In this document: piece after piece, positions 20,215 through 27,741 of the stretch | Position numbering within the stretch: position 1 is the first letter of the stretch | Layout of the letters: each line of letters begins with the position of its first letter | Source: DATHKG01 sp035489435 | GTDB taxonomy: Bacteria > Bacteroidota > Bacteroidia > Chitinophagales > Chitinophagaceae | DNA length: 64,000 nucleotides | Reading direction: 5' to 3' (one strand) | Assembly (NCBI GenBank): GCA_035489435.1 | Contig: DATHKG010000096.1 | Translations under genes and position numbers: made by a program | The notes under the pieces: generated by a model | What the model was told of the DNA's origin: nothing | Databases searched by the model: none | What the model saw: only the letters and a program-made list of their open reading frames with translations

Positions 20215-21324
20215 TCAAAAATGAACTGAAACATCAGCCATAATTGGATAGTGGTCTGAATATACTGACTTCGATATTTCGAAATTATTTATTTTAATTT
20301 TTTTATCTACCAGGATATAATCAAGCCTCAGGTTGGGTGAAATATTTGGAAATGTTGCACCAAATCCACTGCCAAACAAAAGAAAAGCATCATGAAGATT
20401 TTCGCTCAGCACTGCATAAGTTTCCGAATTTGGGACATCTCCAAGGTTGCCTAAAAACAGCACCGGGTAAGGGCTGTGATCTATTTTGTCCTTTACCAGA
20501 TCCATTTGCATGTGTCTGTTACGATATGCGTTCCTTATTGACCAGACGGATGCTTTAGCTTTAGATGCCATTCCATTATCCCCTGATCTGAAGTAGCTGG
20601 ATCTCCCTAGCTTAAAAGACTCAAGATGCGTTGTGAAGACCCGGATGTTTTTATTCTTTATCGCAATATCTGCGAACATTAGCCCTTCGGAGTGGGGAGT
20701 ATTTCCAAAACTGTAGGTTGCTGAATTTACTATCGGATACTTCGAAAAAATCGCCATACCGAAAGACTTTGTACGGTCATGCATAACCGAAGTTGGAAAG
20801 AAAGCATAGTATGGGTAACCTTTCGAACGGATCGCCTCAATATTAGAAGAGTAATATTTGAGCCCATTTCCGGAAGGTTCGAAGAATTCATGGAAACACA
20901 TGATATCTGCATTCTCCCTTAATATTTCTTCTAGCATTGCCTCCCGCTTACTACTTGCCAGCTGTTCCAGACTTTTCATCTGGTCCCAACGGGAAACGTT
21001 CCATGATAAAACCTTTAAGCCAGTTACATTCGCATGATTTGCCGGTGCTCTTCTGAAATAGTGAAACCCAAAGGTTGAGAAAACAGACTTCCAGCTTAAT
21101 AAAAGCAAAGCCAGTAAAAGAAAACTCCACCTGGATTTTCTCAAAATGAGGAAGATGAGCAGTATAAATATTATGAAAAAAAGCCATGGAAATATAACTC
21201 CTAACACGGAAACAAACCAATAAGAACTTTGGTTTAGGAAAGGGACAGAGGCAGCGCCCGCATAAAGGACTAACACTGCGACGAAAAGAAATTTTGAAAA
21301 CCGGTTGACTAAATACCTGGTCAA
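20215..21324 (-). CDS. Membrane-anchored endonuclease/exonuclease/phosphatase-fold protein
   Basis: A 369-residue protein with two or three membrane segments in the first about 85 residues and an endonuclease/exonuclease/phosphatase (DNase I-like) domain after about residue 105. Visible motifs are LSWNVSRWD, the metal-ligand Glu in FHEFFEP, the FLGNLGDVPNSE segment replacing the usual GDFN, DYILV and the catalytic SDHYPIMADV. Such proteins are common in Bacteroidota and may cleave nucleic acids, phosphoinositides or other phosphodiesters outside the inner membrane; the substrate is unknown. The start codon is TTG. No ATG lies near and the hydrophobic N-terminus follows it directly. Confidence 0.8.
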   Translation of the reverse strand: MTRYLVNRFSKFLFVAVLVLYAGAASVPFLNQSSYWFVSVLGVIFPWLFFIIFILLIFLILRKSRWSFLLLALLLLSWKSVFSTFGFHYFRRAPANHANVTGLKVLSWNVSRWDQMKSLEQLASSKREAMLEEILRENADIMCFHEFFEPSGNGLKYYSSNIEAIRSKGYPYYAFFPTSVMHDRTKSFGMAIFSKYPIVNSATYSFGNTPHSEGLMFADIAIKNKNIRVFTTHLESFKLGRSSYFRSGDNGMASKAKASVWSIRNAYRNRHMQMDLVKDKIDHSPYPVLFLGNLGDVPNSETYAVLSENLHDAFLLFGSGFGATFPNISPNLRLDYILVDKKIKINNFEISKSVYSDHYPIMADVSVHF

Positions 21325-21628
21325 TGAAAACGGATTAGGGTTTGTGATAATTATTGAAAGTGCTGCCTTCGGAAAATCTATTAAAGGAATTTCAGAAATT
21401 TTGAAAAAGAATTAATCTCTCAGGCAGGAAATTGGAGCTTTCGAAAAACGAAGTTATTATTTTTAGCTGATGGATGCAAGTAGCTTAAAAATACAGTTAG
21501 CGAAACAAAATACTGACTCTAAGTTTTCGTGCCAATATTTTTTCATATTTGAATATGAAAAAAATATTGGTAATGACTCGTGGTTAATACCTGGCCCGGT
21601 GGATTATAAATGGTGAATGTACAGATCT
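21325..21628. other. Gene-free stretch with AT-rich hairpin
   Basis: About 300 nt between the patatin gene stop and the endonuclease-fold gene start, both minus strand. Apart from the long inverted repeat at 21532-21570 I see no gene and no recognisable promoter. Confidence 0.5.
21532..21570 (-). terminator. Long AT-rich inverted repeat, probable terminator
   Basis: Arms CCAATATTTTTTCATATT and AATATGAAAAAAATATTGG pair over 18 bp with one bulged base and a very short loop. It lies 58 nt beyond the stop of the patatin gene on the minus strand, where a terminator would be expected. No separate U-tract follows, so an operator or mRNA-stability role is also possible. Confidence 0.5.
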
Positions 21629-22681
21629 CTAAACCAAAATCTCACAAACTTTATTCAGCACAGCTTCATTCTCCTTCACAAACTTTTCGGCTACTTTAAC
21701 CAGGCTACTGATGTTTTTCTCTGAAGCATTATCCATCTCGCTGATCTCATTTGGTATCTGAAAATCGAGGCGTTGATATCTTGGACTACCATTCTCATAA
21801 TCAGGCAACAAGTACTTCATCGTATAATGCGTGCTTTCGGCGACGCTTCGCATAAACACATTAGTCATAAGCGGTTCGAACCAGTCTTTGTTCCGATAGT
21901 TCTGTACCTCGGAACCCTTGATGGCATTCGCTGTATATCCAGTGCCTAAGGAGAGCAAATAAAAAGGCAGATCATTATCATCAGCGGTAACTACTGCATC
22001 AAATCCTCTGTCTGGCGCTGCCAATGCAGGGTTAGTTACTAATAGTTGCTTCCAGAGTTCTTTAGCTTCACTGTAAGCAAGTATCGATGGATTATTGGCG
22101 AACACTCCTCCATCTACAAAAGCCAGGTCAGTTTCTTTATCGTATTCCAACAAGTTCGGTTTGAAATATGTTGGTGCGGCAGAAGTTGACCGGGCTACCT
22201 CCTTCAGTTTGAAATTTTCCCTGGCATCGTTCGCAGCAAGCCTTGACGAAAAATAAAAAGGCTTTCCCTTTTCAATATCATAGGTTGTTACCAATACATT
22301 AGACAAAGCATCCTTTAGCCTGGCCTCACCAAAGTATCTATCTAATAATGCTTCCATGTCAGTGGAATCATAAGGTTTGGCAAATAACTTCGCTGATATC
22401 CGGCTTAATAAATCTTTTGGGCGGTCGGAAAAAATGTCCTTCCCGAATTTGACATAAAGTTCAAGCATCTGCTCCGCGCTGAAAGAGTTCTGAAAATTCT
22501 TCTCCTGTTTCGTTAGTCCCACCGAGATGATACCTCCCGTTGAAGTACCGGCGATAAGATTAAATAATCCCGAAATCGGCGTACCGGTATTTTCTTCAAT
22601 GTATTTAAGTATGATGCAGGGAATGATACCACGTATTCCCCCGCCATCAATAGAGAGAACTTTGAATTTTGGACTGGCCAT
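21629..22681 (-). CDS. Patatin-like phospholipase
   Basis: A 350-residue patatin-family acyl hydrolase, probably cytoplasmic as no signal peptide is seen. It has the oxyanion-hole motif DGGGIRG, the nucleophile elbow GTSTG (Ser47) and the catalytic DGG (Asp190) in FVDGGVFANNP. It would hydrolyse phospholipid or other acyl esters through a Ser-Asp dyad. The start is the ATG at 22681 rather than a TTG two codons upstream. Bacterial patatins include the CapV effectors of CBASS defence, but no CD-NTase or other CBASS gene is nearby, so a housekeeping or lone lipase role is safer. Confidence 0.85.
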   Translation of the reverse strand: MASPKFKVLSIDGGGIRGIIPCIILKYIEENTGTPISGLFNLIAGTSTGGIISVGLTKQEKNFQNSFSAEQMLELYVKFGKDIFSDRPKDLLSRISAKLFAKPYDSTDMEALLDRYFGEARLKDALSNVLVTTYDIEKGKPFYFSSRLAANDARENFKLKEVARSTSAAPTYFKPNLLEYDKETDLAFVDGGVFANNPSILAYSEAKELWKQLLVTNPALAAPDRGFDAVVTADDNDLPFYLLSLGTGYTANAIKGSEVQNYRNKDWFEPLMTNVFMRSVAESTHYTMKYLLPDYENGSPRYQRLDFQIPNEISEMDNASEKNISSLVKVAEKFVKENEAVLNKVCEILV

Positions 22682-23023
22682 TAACAAAAAGTTTATATAT
22701 ACAAATTAAGGTTTTTTTGAATCACAAATGCTGTGCACCTGAAATTCGTACATTCACTACATGATGAAATCGGAATGCCTTTGGGCATCAGCCTTATTTC
22801 AGGCAAACATGATCATCATGCTGAATTCAGCCTTAAACTGACCCATTGTATTGATCGGGTAAATTATTTATTCGTCAACATATCGTTTCACAATGATACT
22901 ACTTCCGTCGTTTAGATCTTTGGAAGATAGAGAATAATGGAAGAGCCAGTTACGCCATATTCGTTGCCGGTATCTGCGAACACAACGGCAATGTTCACGA
23001 CTGGCTACGCGAATCCTCAGCTT
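22682..23023. other. Gene-free stretch between patatin and small unknown genes
   Basis: About 340 nt. A 60-codon plus-strand frame (22733-22915) has no start context and no recognisable product. A minus-strand stretch near 22869-23007 stays open for about 45 codons without a start. Either could be a decayed gene fragment. I see no promoter or repeat I can name. Confidence 0.4.
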
Positions 23024-23314
23024 TTATTTTTTATTTTCGCGCATCTTTAAAAACAGCGCATAGTTCGCGTTTAAAAGTTCAGTCATCAATTCATAATAAT
23101 GGAGACAATTCGCTCTTTTTACTTCGTTCCAGCCATTGCTTTCTTCGCTGCTGAATGTTTGTTTAACCATTTGCCATAGCCGCTCATGTGCGCTTCCCAA
23201 TCCATAGGTATCAAAGAACTGAAATATCGCTTTTTGAGGATTTTCAAGGGATTCCGGTGATAAATACCAAAGCTCTTCCGGATTAGGTGAGTTTACATAT
23301 TTTGTATTAAGCAT
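23024..23314 (-). CDS. Small unknown protein, related to upstream neighbour
   Basis: A 96-residue soluble protein that I do not recognise as a named family. Its central part (NPQKAIFQFFDTYGL, then HERLWQMVKQTF, then YYELMTELLNANYAL) matches the first about 75 residues of the 183-residue protein encoded just upstream in the same pattern of hydrophobic and aromatic residues. It is predicted to be mostly helical. It starts 10 nt after the upstream stop, so the two are very probably co-transcribed. Function unknown. Confidence 0.65.
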   Translation of the reverse strand: MLNTKYVNSPNPEELWYLSPESLENPQKAIFQFFDTYGLGSAHERLWQMVKQTFSSEESNGWNEVKRANCLHYYELMTELLNANYALFLKMRENKK

Positions 23315-23324
23315 CTTAATATCT

Positions 23325-23876
23325 TTAATTTTTCGCTTGTTTTTTGTCTATTGCGTATGCACTGGAAATAAGATAACGGACACATTGATAAAATAAAACA
23401 AGGTTAATCCGGTTAACCTGCCTTACTCCTTCATAAGTTATCACTGAATCGAGTAAATCAAGCATTTCAGACTCGACATATGAAGACGAAAACAATCTGC
23501 AAAAACTGCTGATTGTTTTATGAGGTTCCACAATTACCTCGTCATCAACCAACAGGGATAGTTCCGAATTACTGCTCTTTTGTTTTACCACATTTTTTCT
23601 CCATTTAGGGAGCTTCTGGCGCATGCCGCTCACAGAGAGCATGTAAAATGCTTCCACCAACTTTATCAACTCGCGACAGAAATCCATTACATCCTCACGA
23701 TCTTTTCCTTCCTGATATGCTCCCTTATCGTTCGTCAGTGATAACTCAAGCCAAAAAATGATTTCATCGCGGAAATCTTTTAAATCGAAAGTATCAAAGA
23801 TCTCACGAATTGATTCTGCCGGATCAGTTCCTGCTCTAATAAATAAATTACCAGACTTACTAAATCGTTCGCGCAT
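23325..23876 (-). CDS. Unknown helical protein of a Bacteroidota type
   Basis: A 183-residue protein, predicted helical, soluble, with no signal peptide. The N-terminal part has DPAESIREIFDTFDL, then FWLELSLTNDK and ELIKLVEAFYML; the 96-residue downstream protein repeats this domain. The C-terminal half (LLDSVITYEGVRQVNRINLVLFYQCV) is unique to this gene. I do not recognise a catalytic motif. It lies between an XRE regulator and its shorter relative on the same strand, so the three may form one regulated unit. Confidence 0.65.
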   Translation of the reverse strand: MRERFSKSGNLFIRAGTDPAESIREIFDTFDLKDFRDEIIFWLELSLTNDKGAYQEGKDREDVMDFCRELIKLVEAFYMLSVSGMRQKLPKWRKNVVKQKSSNSELSLLVDDEVIVEPHKTISSFCRLFSSSYVESEMLDLLDSVITYEGVRQVNRINLVLFYQCVRYLISSAYAIDKKQAKN

Positions 23877-23923
23877 ACAATTAACTTCATTGTGAACATG
23901 CCAGATACAAATAATAACCTGGT

Positions 23924-24238
23924 TCAGCCAGATTGCTTTGCACGTTTTAATACATATTCCACTTCCTCTTCCGCAAGTTGCAAAGCCCTTAAACCTAAAG
24001 CCTCCCCTTCCACTACCTCAAGAAGCTGGTCTGCAAGCCACAATGTGTATAACTGATCGCGATCCGCTTTGAGTATCCGGGCAAATAAACCAATTTGCTC
24101 CTTTTTTGCTTTGCGTTCCCCTCTTTCAATCTTACTCAGCATGGGTGAATCGATCTGAAGCCTTCCCGCCACAACTCTTTGCGGGAGCTTTATTTCTTCC
24201 CGAAGCTGTTTCACTTTAGTCCCAAACTGATTTGCCAT
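23924..24238 (-). CDS. XRE-family helix-turn-helix regulator
   Basis: A 104-residue Cro/CI-type DNA-binding protein. The helix-turn-helix occupies about residues 5-60 (VKQLREEIKLPQRVVAG, then DSPMLSKIERGERKAKKEQ), followed by an acidic helical tail. I chose ATG 24238 (MANQFGTKVK) over longer versions that begin at ATG 24244 or GTG 24259. Two palindromes lie immediately upstream (24253-24269 and 24273-24289), which suits autoregulation. It probably controls itself and the two unknown genes downstream. Confidence 0.75.
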   Translation of the reverse strand: MANQFGTKVKQLREEIKLPQRVVAGRLQIDSPMLSKIERGERKAKKEQIGLFARILKADRDQLYTLWLADQLLEVVEGEALGLRALQLAEEEVEYVLKRAKQSG

Positions 24239-24252
24239 ATACATTTTTCGAC

Positions 24253-24269
24253 TTGTCACGTTCTGACAA
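24253..24269 (-). promoter_or_regulatory. Putative operator palindrome upstream of XRE gene
   Basis: A perfect inverted repeat TTGTCA-CGTTC-TGACAA ending 14 bp before the chosen ATG of the XRE gene. Its size and position are typical of a Cro/CI-type operator. No binding data can be inferred. Confidence 0.45.
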
Positions 24270-24272
24270 ATT

Positions 24273-24289
24273 TACTAAATATTTTAGTA
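24273..24289 (-). promoter_or_regulatory. Second palindrome upstream of XRE gene
   Basis: A perfect inverted repeat TACTAAA-TAT-TTTAGTA beside the first palindrome. On the plus strand a run of seven T follows, so it could instead be read as a small terminator, but no plus-strand gene leads into it. An operator or promoter-overlapping site for the XRE gene is the likelier reading. Confidence 0.4.
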
Positions 24290-24335
24290 TTTTTTTATTC
24301 CTTCCCCCATATTTTTTTCCACATTCCTTTTATAA

Positions 24336-25607
24336 TCACTTTCCATGTTTATTCTTACCGTCATTTGATCTGATGATACAAACTTTCATATTTCTTTTCC
24401 CTTTCTTTACTCGGATTCCTTCCTTTGCCAGGATATTTCGAAGTAGTGATATATTTCTTATGGCCTCATCAGGTATAGCAACGGTAATAGTTCCTTCATA
24501 ACCGGTTTCGTCTATAAATGGCATTCTTGCCGGGTATTCGGTTGGCCCATAGTTAAGATGTGAGATAAGGAACCGGATTTTTTTACGGTTGAATTGAAGC
24601 TCGGTATGTTCCTCGTTTTCCATGAAGGATGAATGGGTAGTATCGTATGCAACCTTTTTTCTTTTTGCTGACATCACAAGGCGGTAAACAGGAATTTTTT
24701 TGAAGCGAATACTGGCTGTCACATTAAGATACCTATTGAGATCCTCTATGCTAAATGCAGTCATAACATCATTTTGTGTATCCACAGGTCCGGTGATTTC
24801 ATAGCAAAACAGGGGGTTACCGGGGCCGGTATGCATGCTTGCTTCCGGCAAGTCAAGCAAAATTCCATATGGCTGAATGCCGGTCATGACGCTGAATAAT
24901 TGAGCCATTGATAAATTGACATAAGCCTTACGCCGGTGATGTTCGGTTTTTCTCTCAAAATAAACGCTGTTCATGCCTTGTAGTTCCGCCGCAAAAAGTG
25001 ACCGGAAACGAAAAGCTGCAGAGTCTCCGCCATTGCCATTTTCCAGCATTGGCCTGTTTCTATCGAAGTTGAAAATATCTTTTTTCATCCTGAACTGCAC
25101 AGTTTTACCATCCAGCACTGCAGAAATATTCTTCCCGGTTATTTCATCTGTGCCCGTCGTAGCTATCAGGCGGCCCTTATGTACCCAGCCATAATGCGGG
25201 ATCGAGCGGTGGGGCAACATCGCGGTGATTTCAGAATTGTCCCATATAGTTGGCAGGCCCAGCGCGCGCCCCCTTCGTTGTTTATATTTAGCCAGGAAGG
25301 AATCGATTTTGCCGGGTGAATCACTAACGTTGACGAGAACTATCTTAAGGTCGTTTGTGTAAGTTTTTTGGAGCGAGTCGAGTTTCGGAAAACCGCCGAT
25401 ACAGGAACTGCACCATGTCGCCCAGAAATCAAGGATTAACAACTTGTTCTGATAATCGGACAGATTAATAACGGAATCAATGTGGTTAAGTGCATTAGCT
25501 TTCGGAATAGATGGAAATTCCTCGCCAATTGCTATGGCCTTAACTTGTTGCGATGATGCTGAAATAGAAGACAGGGATATCAATGCAAAAATCGTAATGC
25601 GCAGCAT
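24336..25607 (-). CDS. TlpA-like thioredoxin with DUF3738-like C-terminus
   Basis: A 423-residue exported protein. A signal peptide (MLRITIFALISLSSISASS) is followed by an AhpC/TSA-type thioredoxin domain at about residues 25-175 with the redox motif WCSSC. After a linker, a C-terminal domain (about 215-420) contains RFKKIPVYRLVMSAKRKK and ends with a strand pattern (SLLRNILAKEGIRVKKG, then MKVCII) that looks like DUF3738. I chose ATG 25607 because it places the signal peptide at the N-terminus. Likely a periplasmic thiol-disulphide protein; the partner is unknown. Confidence 0.75.
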   Translation of the reverse strand: MLRITIFALISLSSISASSQQVKAIAIGEEFPSIPKANALNHIDSVINLSDYQNKLLILDFWATWCSSCIGGFPKLDSLQKTYTNDLKIVLVNVSDSPGKIDSFLAKYKQRRGRALGLPTIWDNSEITAMLPHRSIPHYGWVHKGRLIATTGTDEITGKNISAVLDGKTVQFRMKKDIFNFDRNRPMLENGNGGDSAAFRFRSLFAAELQGMNSVYFERKTEHHRRKAYVNLSMAQLFSVMTGIQPYGILLDLPEASMHTGPGNPLFCYEITGPVDTQNDVMTAFSIEDLNRYLNVTASIRFKKIPVYRLVMSAKRKKVAYDTTHSSFMENEEHTELQFNRKKIRFLISHLNYGPTEYPARMPFIDETGYEGTITVAIPDEAIRNISLLRNILAKEGIRVKKGKRNMKVCIIRSNDGKNKHGK

Positions 25608-25774
25608 AAGTATGATGAGTTGGAGGATGTGATAAAATGGATAAAAAAAGCGGAGCTGCGGAACTGTCTTTGCGGAGAACAAAGTTGAGCCGGCGAAAAA
25701 TTGCGTCCAACAACCTATAATTGTTAATTTAGAGCATTCGTTATAATTTCATTCAAAAACGAATAACCTGACAA

Positions 25775-26191
25775 ATGTCTGAAAGCTATCATCTGGATAC
25801 CAAGCTAAAAATATTACGAGTCAGCCGGGATTGGTCGCAGGAATCCGTTGCGGAAAAATTAGGTATATCCCAGGCTGCTTATGCAAAGCTGGAAACAGGG
25901 GAGACGAGATTAACGGTTGACCGTGCAGGACAGCTTGCGAATTTGTATGAAATTGACCCGGAATTCTTTTTTGCAACGGACCGGGTGATTAATTATAATA
26001 GCGGTAGCAATAGCCATGGCGGCCTCTTTAACACAGCCACCTATAACAATGGTATTACCCGCGAGCTCCTGGAAAAACTTTTAACTGAAAGAGACGAAGT
26101 CGCTAAAACACTCCAGGAAGAATTAGTGGCCGCCCGCCAGGAAAGAGCTGAAATCGCCTTGCTTTTAAAAAAACTTATCGAGAAACTTTAG
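25775..26191 (+). CDS. XRE regulator with Asn-rich linker and coiled coil
   Basis: A 138-residue protein: helix-turn-helix at about residues 8-65 (LRVSRDWSQESVAEKLGIS, then AYAKLETGETRLT), a short Asn/Ser/Gly-rich linker (INYNSGSNSHGG), and a C-terminal coiled coil rich in Glu, Leu and Arg (TERDEVAKTLQEELVAAR). It probably dimerises through the coiled coil. It is convergent with a related regulator at 26231 and divergent from the thioredoxin gene, which it might control. Confidence 0.8.
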   Translation: MSESYHLDTKLKILRVSRDWSQESVAEKLGISQAAYAKLETGETRLTVDRAGQLANLYEIDPEFFFATDRVINYNSGSNSHGGLFNTATYNNGITRELLEKLLTERDEVAKTLQEELVAARQERAEIALLLKKLIEKL

Positions 26192-26230
26192 CTGTCAGAA
26201 AACAGGAAGTGGCTGACAATAAAGGTTAGC

Positions 26231-26599
26231 TTATTCTGATAACGTACCAGGAAATTCTACTTCCTCAAACTTAAGATGGATTAGAATCTGTCGAAGCAGA
26301 TTTTCCATTTCGGCAAGACGGTTACCGCCGACACATGAACTGGCCTCATTGATATAAGAGTGAATATATCCGCTATTGCTATGACTTGCCGTACCGCAGT
26401 TTATATTAATGATGATATTTTCCTTTATAGCAAATGCTTCGATCGGCAGCGAAAATAGATCTGCCAGGCTTTCAAGTGTAACTGAATTCGGAATGGCCCG
26501 CCCTTCTTCCAGGTCTTGATAATGTTCGGTTGAAATTCCCAGGTAGGCCGACACCTGGTCAACGGTAAGATTCCGGCGCTCGCGCAACTGTAAAATCAA
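26231..26599 (-). CDS. XRE regulator, shorter relative of its neighbour
   Basis: A 122-residue helix-turn-helix protein (LRERRNLTVDQVSAYLGIS, then HYQDLEEGRAIP) with an INCGTASHSNSG linker and a C-terminal helix. The arrangement mirrors the regulator at 25775. A stop codon lies two codons before the TTG at 26599, so TTG seems to be the real start. The upstream gene stops 7 nt earlier, which suggests translational coupling. Confidence 0.7.
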   Translation of the reverse strand: MILQLRERRNLTVDQVSAYLGISTEHYQDLEEGRAIPNSVTLESLADLFSLPIEAFAIKENIIININCGTASHSNSGYIHSYINEASSCVGGNRLAEMENLLRQILIHLKFEEVEFPGTLSE

Positions 26600-26606
26600 G
26601 CCTTAA

Positions 26607-26945
26607 TCAGATTTTAGGTTTAGCTTTTTTCGGTTTACGCTTCTGGGCAACTATCATGTTTTTTCGGACAAACCGAAACATGACCTCAAAATCAACCTTA
26701 AAGAAATTTGCCATTGATTCTATTTCCTGCAAGGTGAACCGGCCCGGATCAGCAATTTTTTTACTGAAGGCGTAAAATTCCGAGCCTATGATCGTTTGCA
26801 GATTCGTCTTTGCAACAGTAGCAAAAATTTCCTGGAAGCTTTCAATTGAATTAGAATTTAGACTGTTCTTAACTGCATTAATTTTATAAACTCCCTCCTG
26901 CGTTTCATAAAATGCAAAAAGAGAAGAACGGTTTTTTTTGGCCAT
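26607..26945 (-). CDS. Small HTH-like DNA-binding protein
   Basis: A 112-residue protein with a divergent Cro/CI-like fold pattern: SIESFQEIFATVAKTNLQ, then FYAFSKKIADPGRFTLQEI, then ANFFKVDFEVMF. This resembles small Bacteroidota HTH proteins with an Ftlkei-type segment. The C-terminus is basic (RKPKKAKPKI), which could aid DNA binding. It is divergent from the ECF sigma gene (137 nt between starts) and heads a two-gene unit with the XRE gene downstream. Family assignment is by pattern only. Confidence 0.6.
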   Translation of the reverse strand: MAKKNRSSLFAFYETQEGVYKINAVKNSLNSNSIESFQEIFATVAKTNLQTIIGSEFYAFSKKIADPGRFTLQEIESMANFFKVDFEVMFRFVRKNMIVAQKRKPKKAKPKI

Positions 26946-27082
26946 CTCTTGAGATTCTTTCGGAATTTAAGGCCACGAAAAGTAATATGAATCATTTACT
27001 TACAATGATGATAATAATACTTTCATTTACAAGTAAAAGGGTTCTGATTAAAATAGTATATTTATGTCCTACCCACAGTTAC

Positions 27083-27670
27083 ATGAAATTAAATGCACGA
27101 CTTTATCAGAATGGTCCTGACTCGCATGAGAAACATGCCATGTTCCGCATGCTGTTTGACGACCTCTATAAGAGCCTGTGCATTTATGTATTTAATTTTA
27201 CACACGATGATCAGGTTTCGGAAGACATCGTTGTTGACACTTTCGTAAAGCTTTGGGAAGACTATCATTCAATCAGAAACCAGGCTGCAATGCGTGCGTG
27301 GCTTTACCAGGTAAGCCGCAACAAATCTTTAAACTGGTTAAAATCCCGCCAGCTAAAGCATAAAAAAGAAGAAGATTTCGCCAAAATGCAAAGTAGTTTT
27401 TCAGCAGATATATCATCTCTGATTATTCATGCAGAAGCGGTCGCCGAATTGCATAGTCTTATTGACAAATTACCGGTACAATGCAGCCGTGTTTTTACCA
27501 AACTTTTTATCGAAGGCAAAAATATCCGGGAAACAGCTGTCGAACTTAATGTATCGGTCAACACTGTAAAAAGCCAGAAGAACAGGGGTTTACAGTTACT
27601 TCGCCTTAAACTCCGCCCGGTCCTTTTGTTTCTTTCTCTTTTATTTCTACAAAATATGCTGCCGCTTTGA
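27083..27670 (+). CDS. ECF sigma factor of the FecI/TIGR02985 type
   Basis: A 195-residue extracytoplasmic-function sigma factor. Region 2 (VSEDIVVDTFVKLWEDY, AMRAWLYQVSRNKSLNWLK) and region 4 (LPVQCSRVFTKLFIEG, ETAVELNVSVNTVKSQKNRG) are clear. An upstream in-frame ATG at 26912 would add a hydrophobic stretch not typical for the family, so I start at ATG 27083. With the FecR-like gene and the SusC gene that follow, it forms the classical outer-membrane receptor signalling set. Confidence 0.88.
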   Translation: MKLNARLYQNGPDSHEKHAMFRMLFDDLYKSLCIYVFNFTHDDQVSEDIVVDTFVKLWEDYHSIRNQAAMRAWLYQVSRNKSLNWLKSRQLKHKKEEDFAKMQSSFSADISSLIIHAEAVAELHSLIDKLPVQCSRVFTKLFIEGKNIRETAVELNVSVNTVKSQKNRGLQLLRLKLRPVLLFLSLLFLQNMLPL

Positions 27671-27741
27671 CCCAAATGAGATGATTGATTGTCTTATATG
27701 TGGTTGTAGTGTTGCCGGCCAAATAGCATTATCTTAATATA

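Noticed and set aside
21629..22681. Patatin as CBASS effector (CapV)
   Set aside because: No CD-NTase, ubiquitin-like or other CBASS gene is found on either side; the neighbours are small unknowns and regulators.
22733..22915. 60-codon plus-strand frame in gene-free stretch
   Set aside because: No ribosome site, no recognisable motif and opposite to its neighbours; more likely chance or a decayed fragment.
26912..27082. Longer N-terminus of the ECF sigma factor
   Set aside because: It adds a hydrophobic, non-family extension; ATG 27083 matches the family start.
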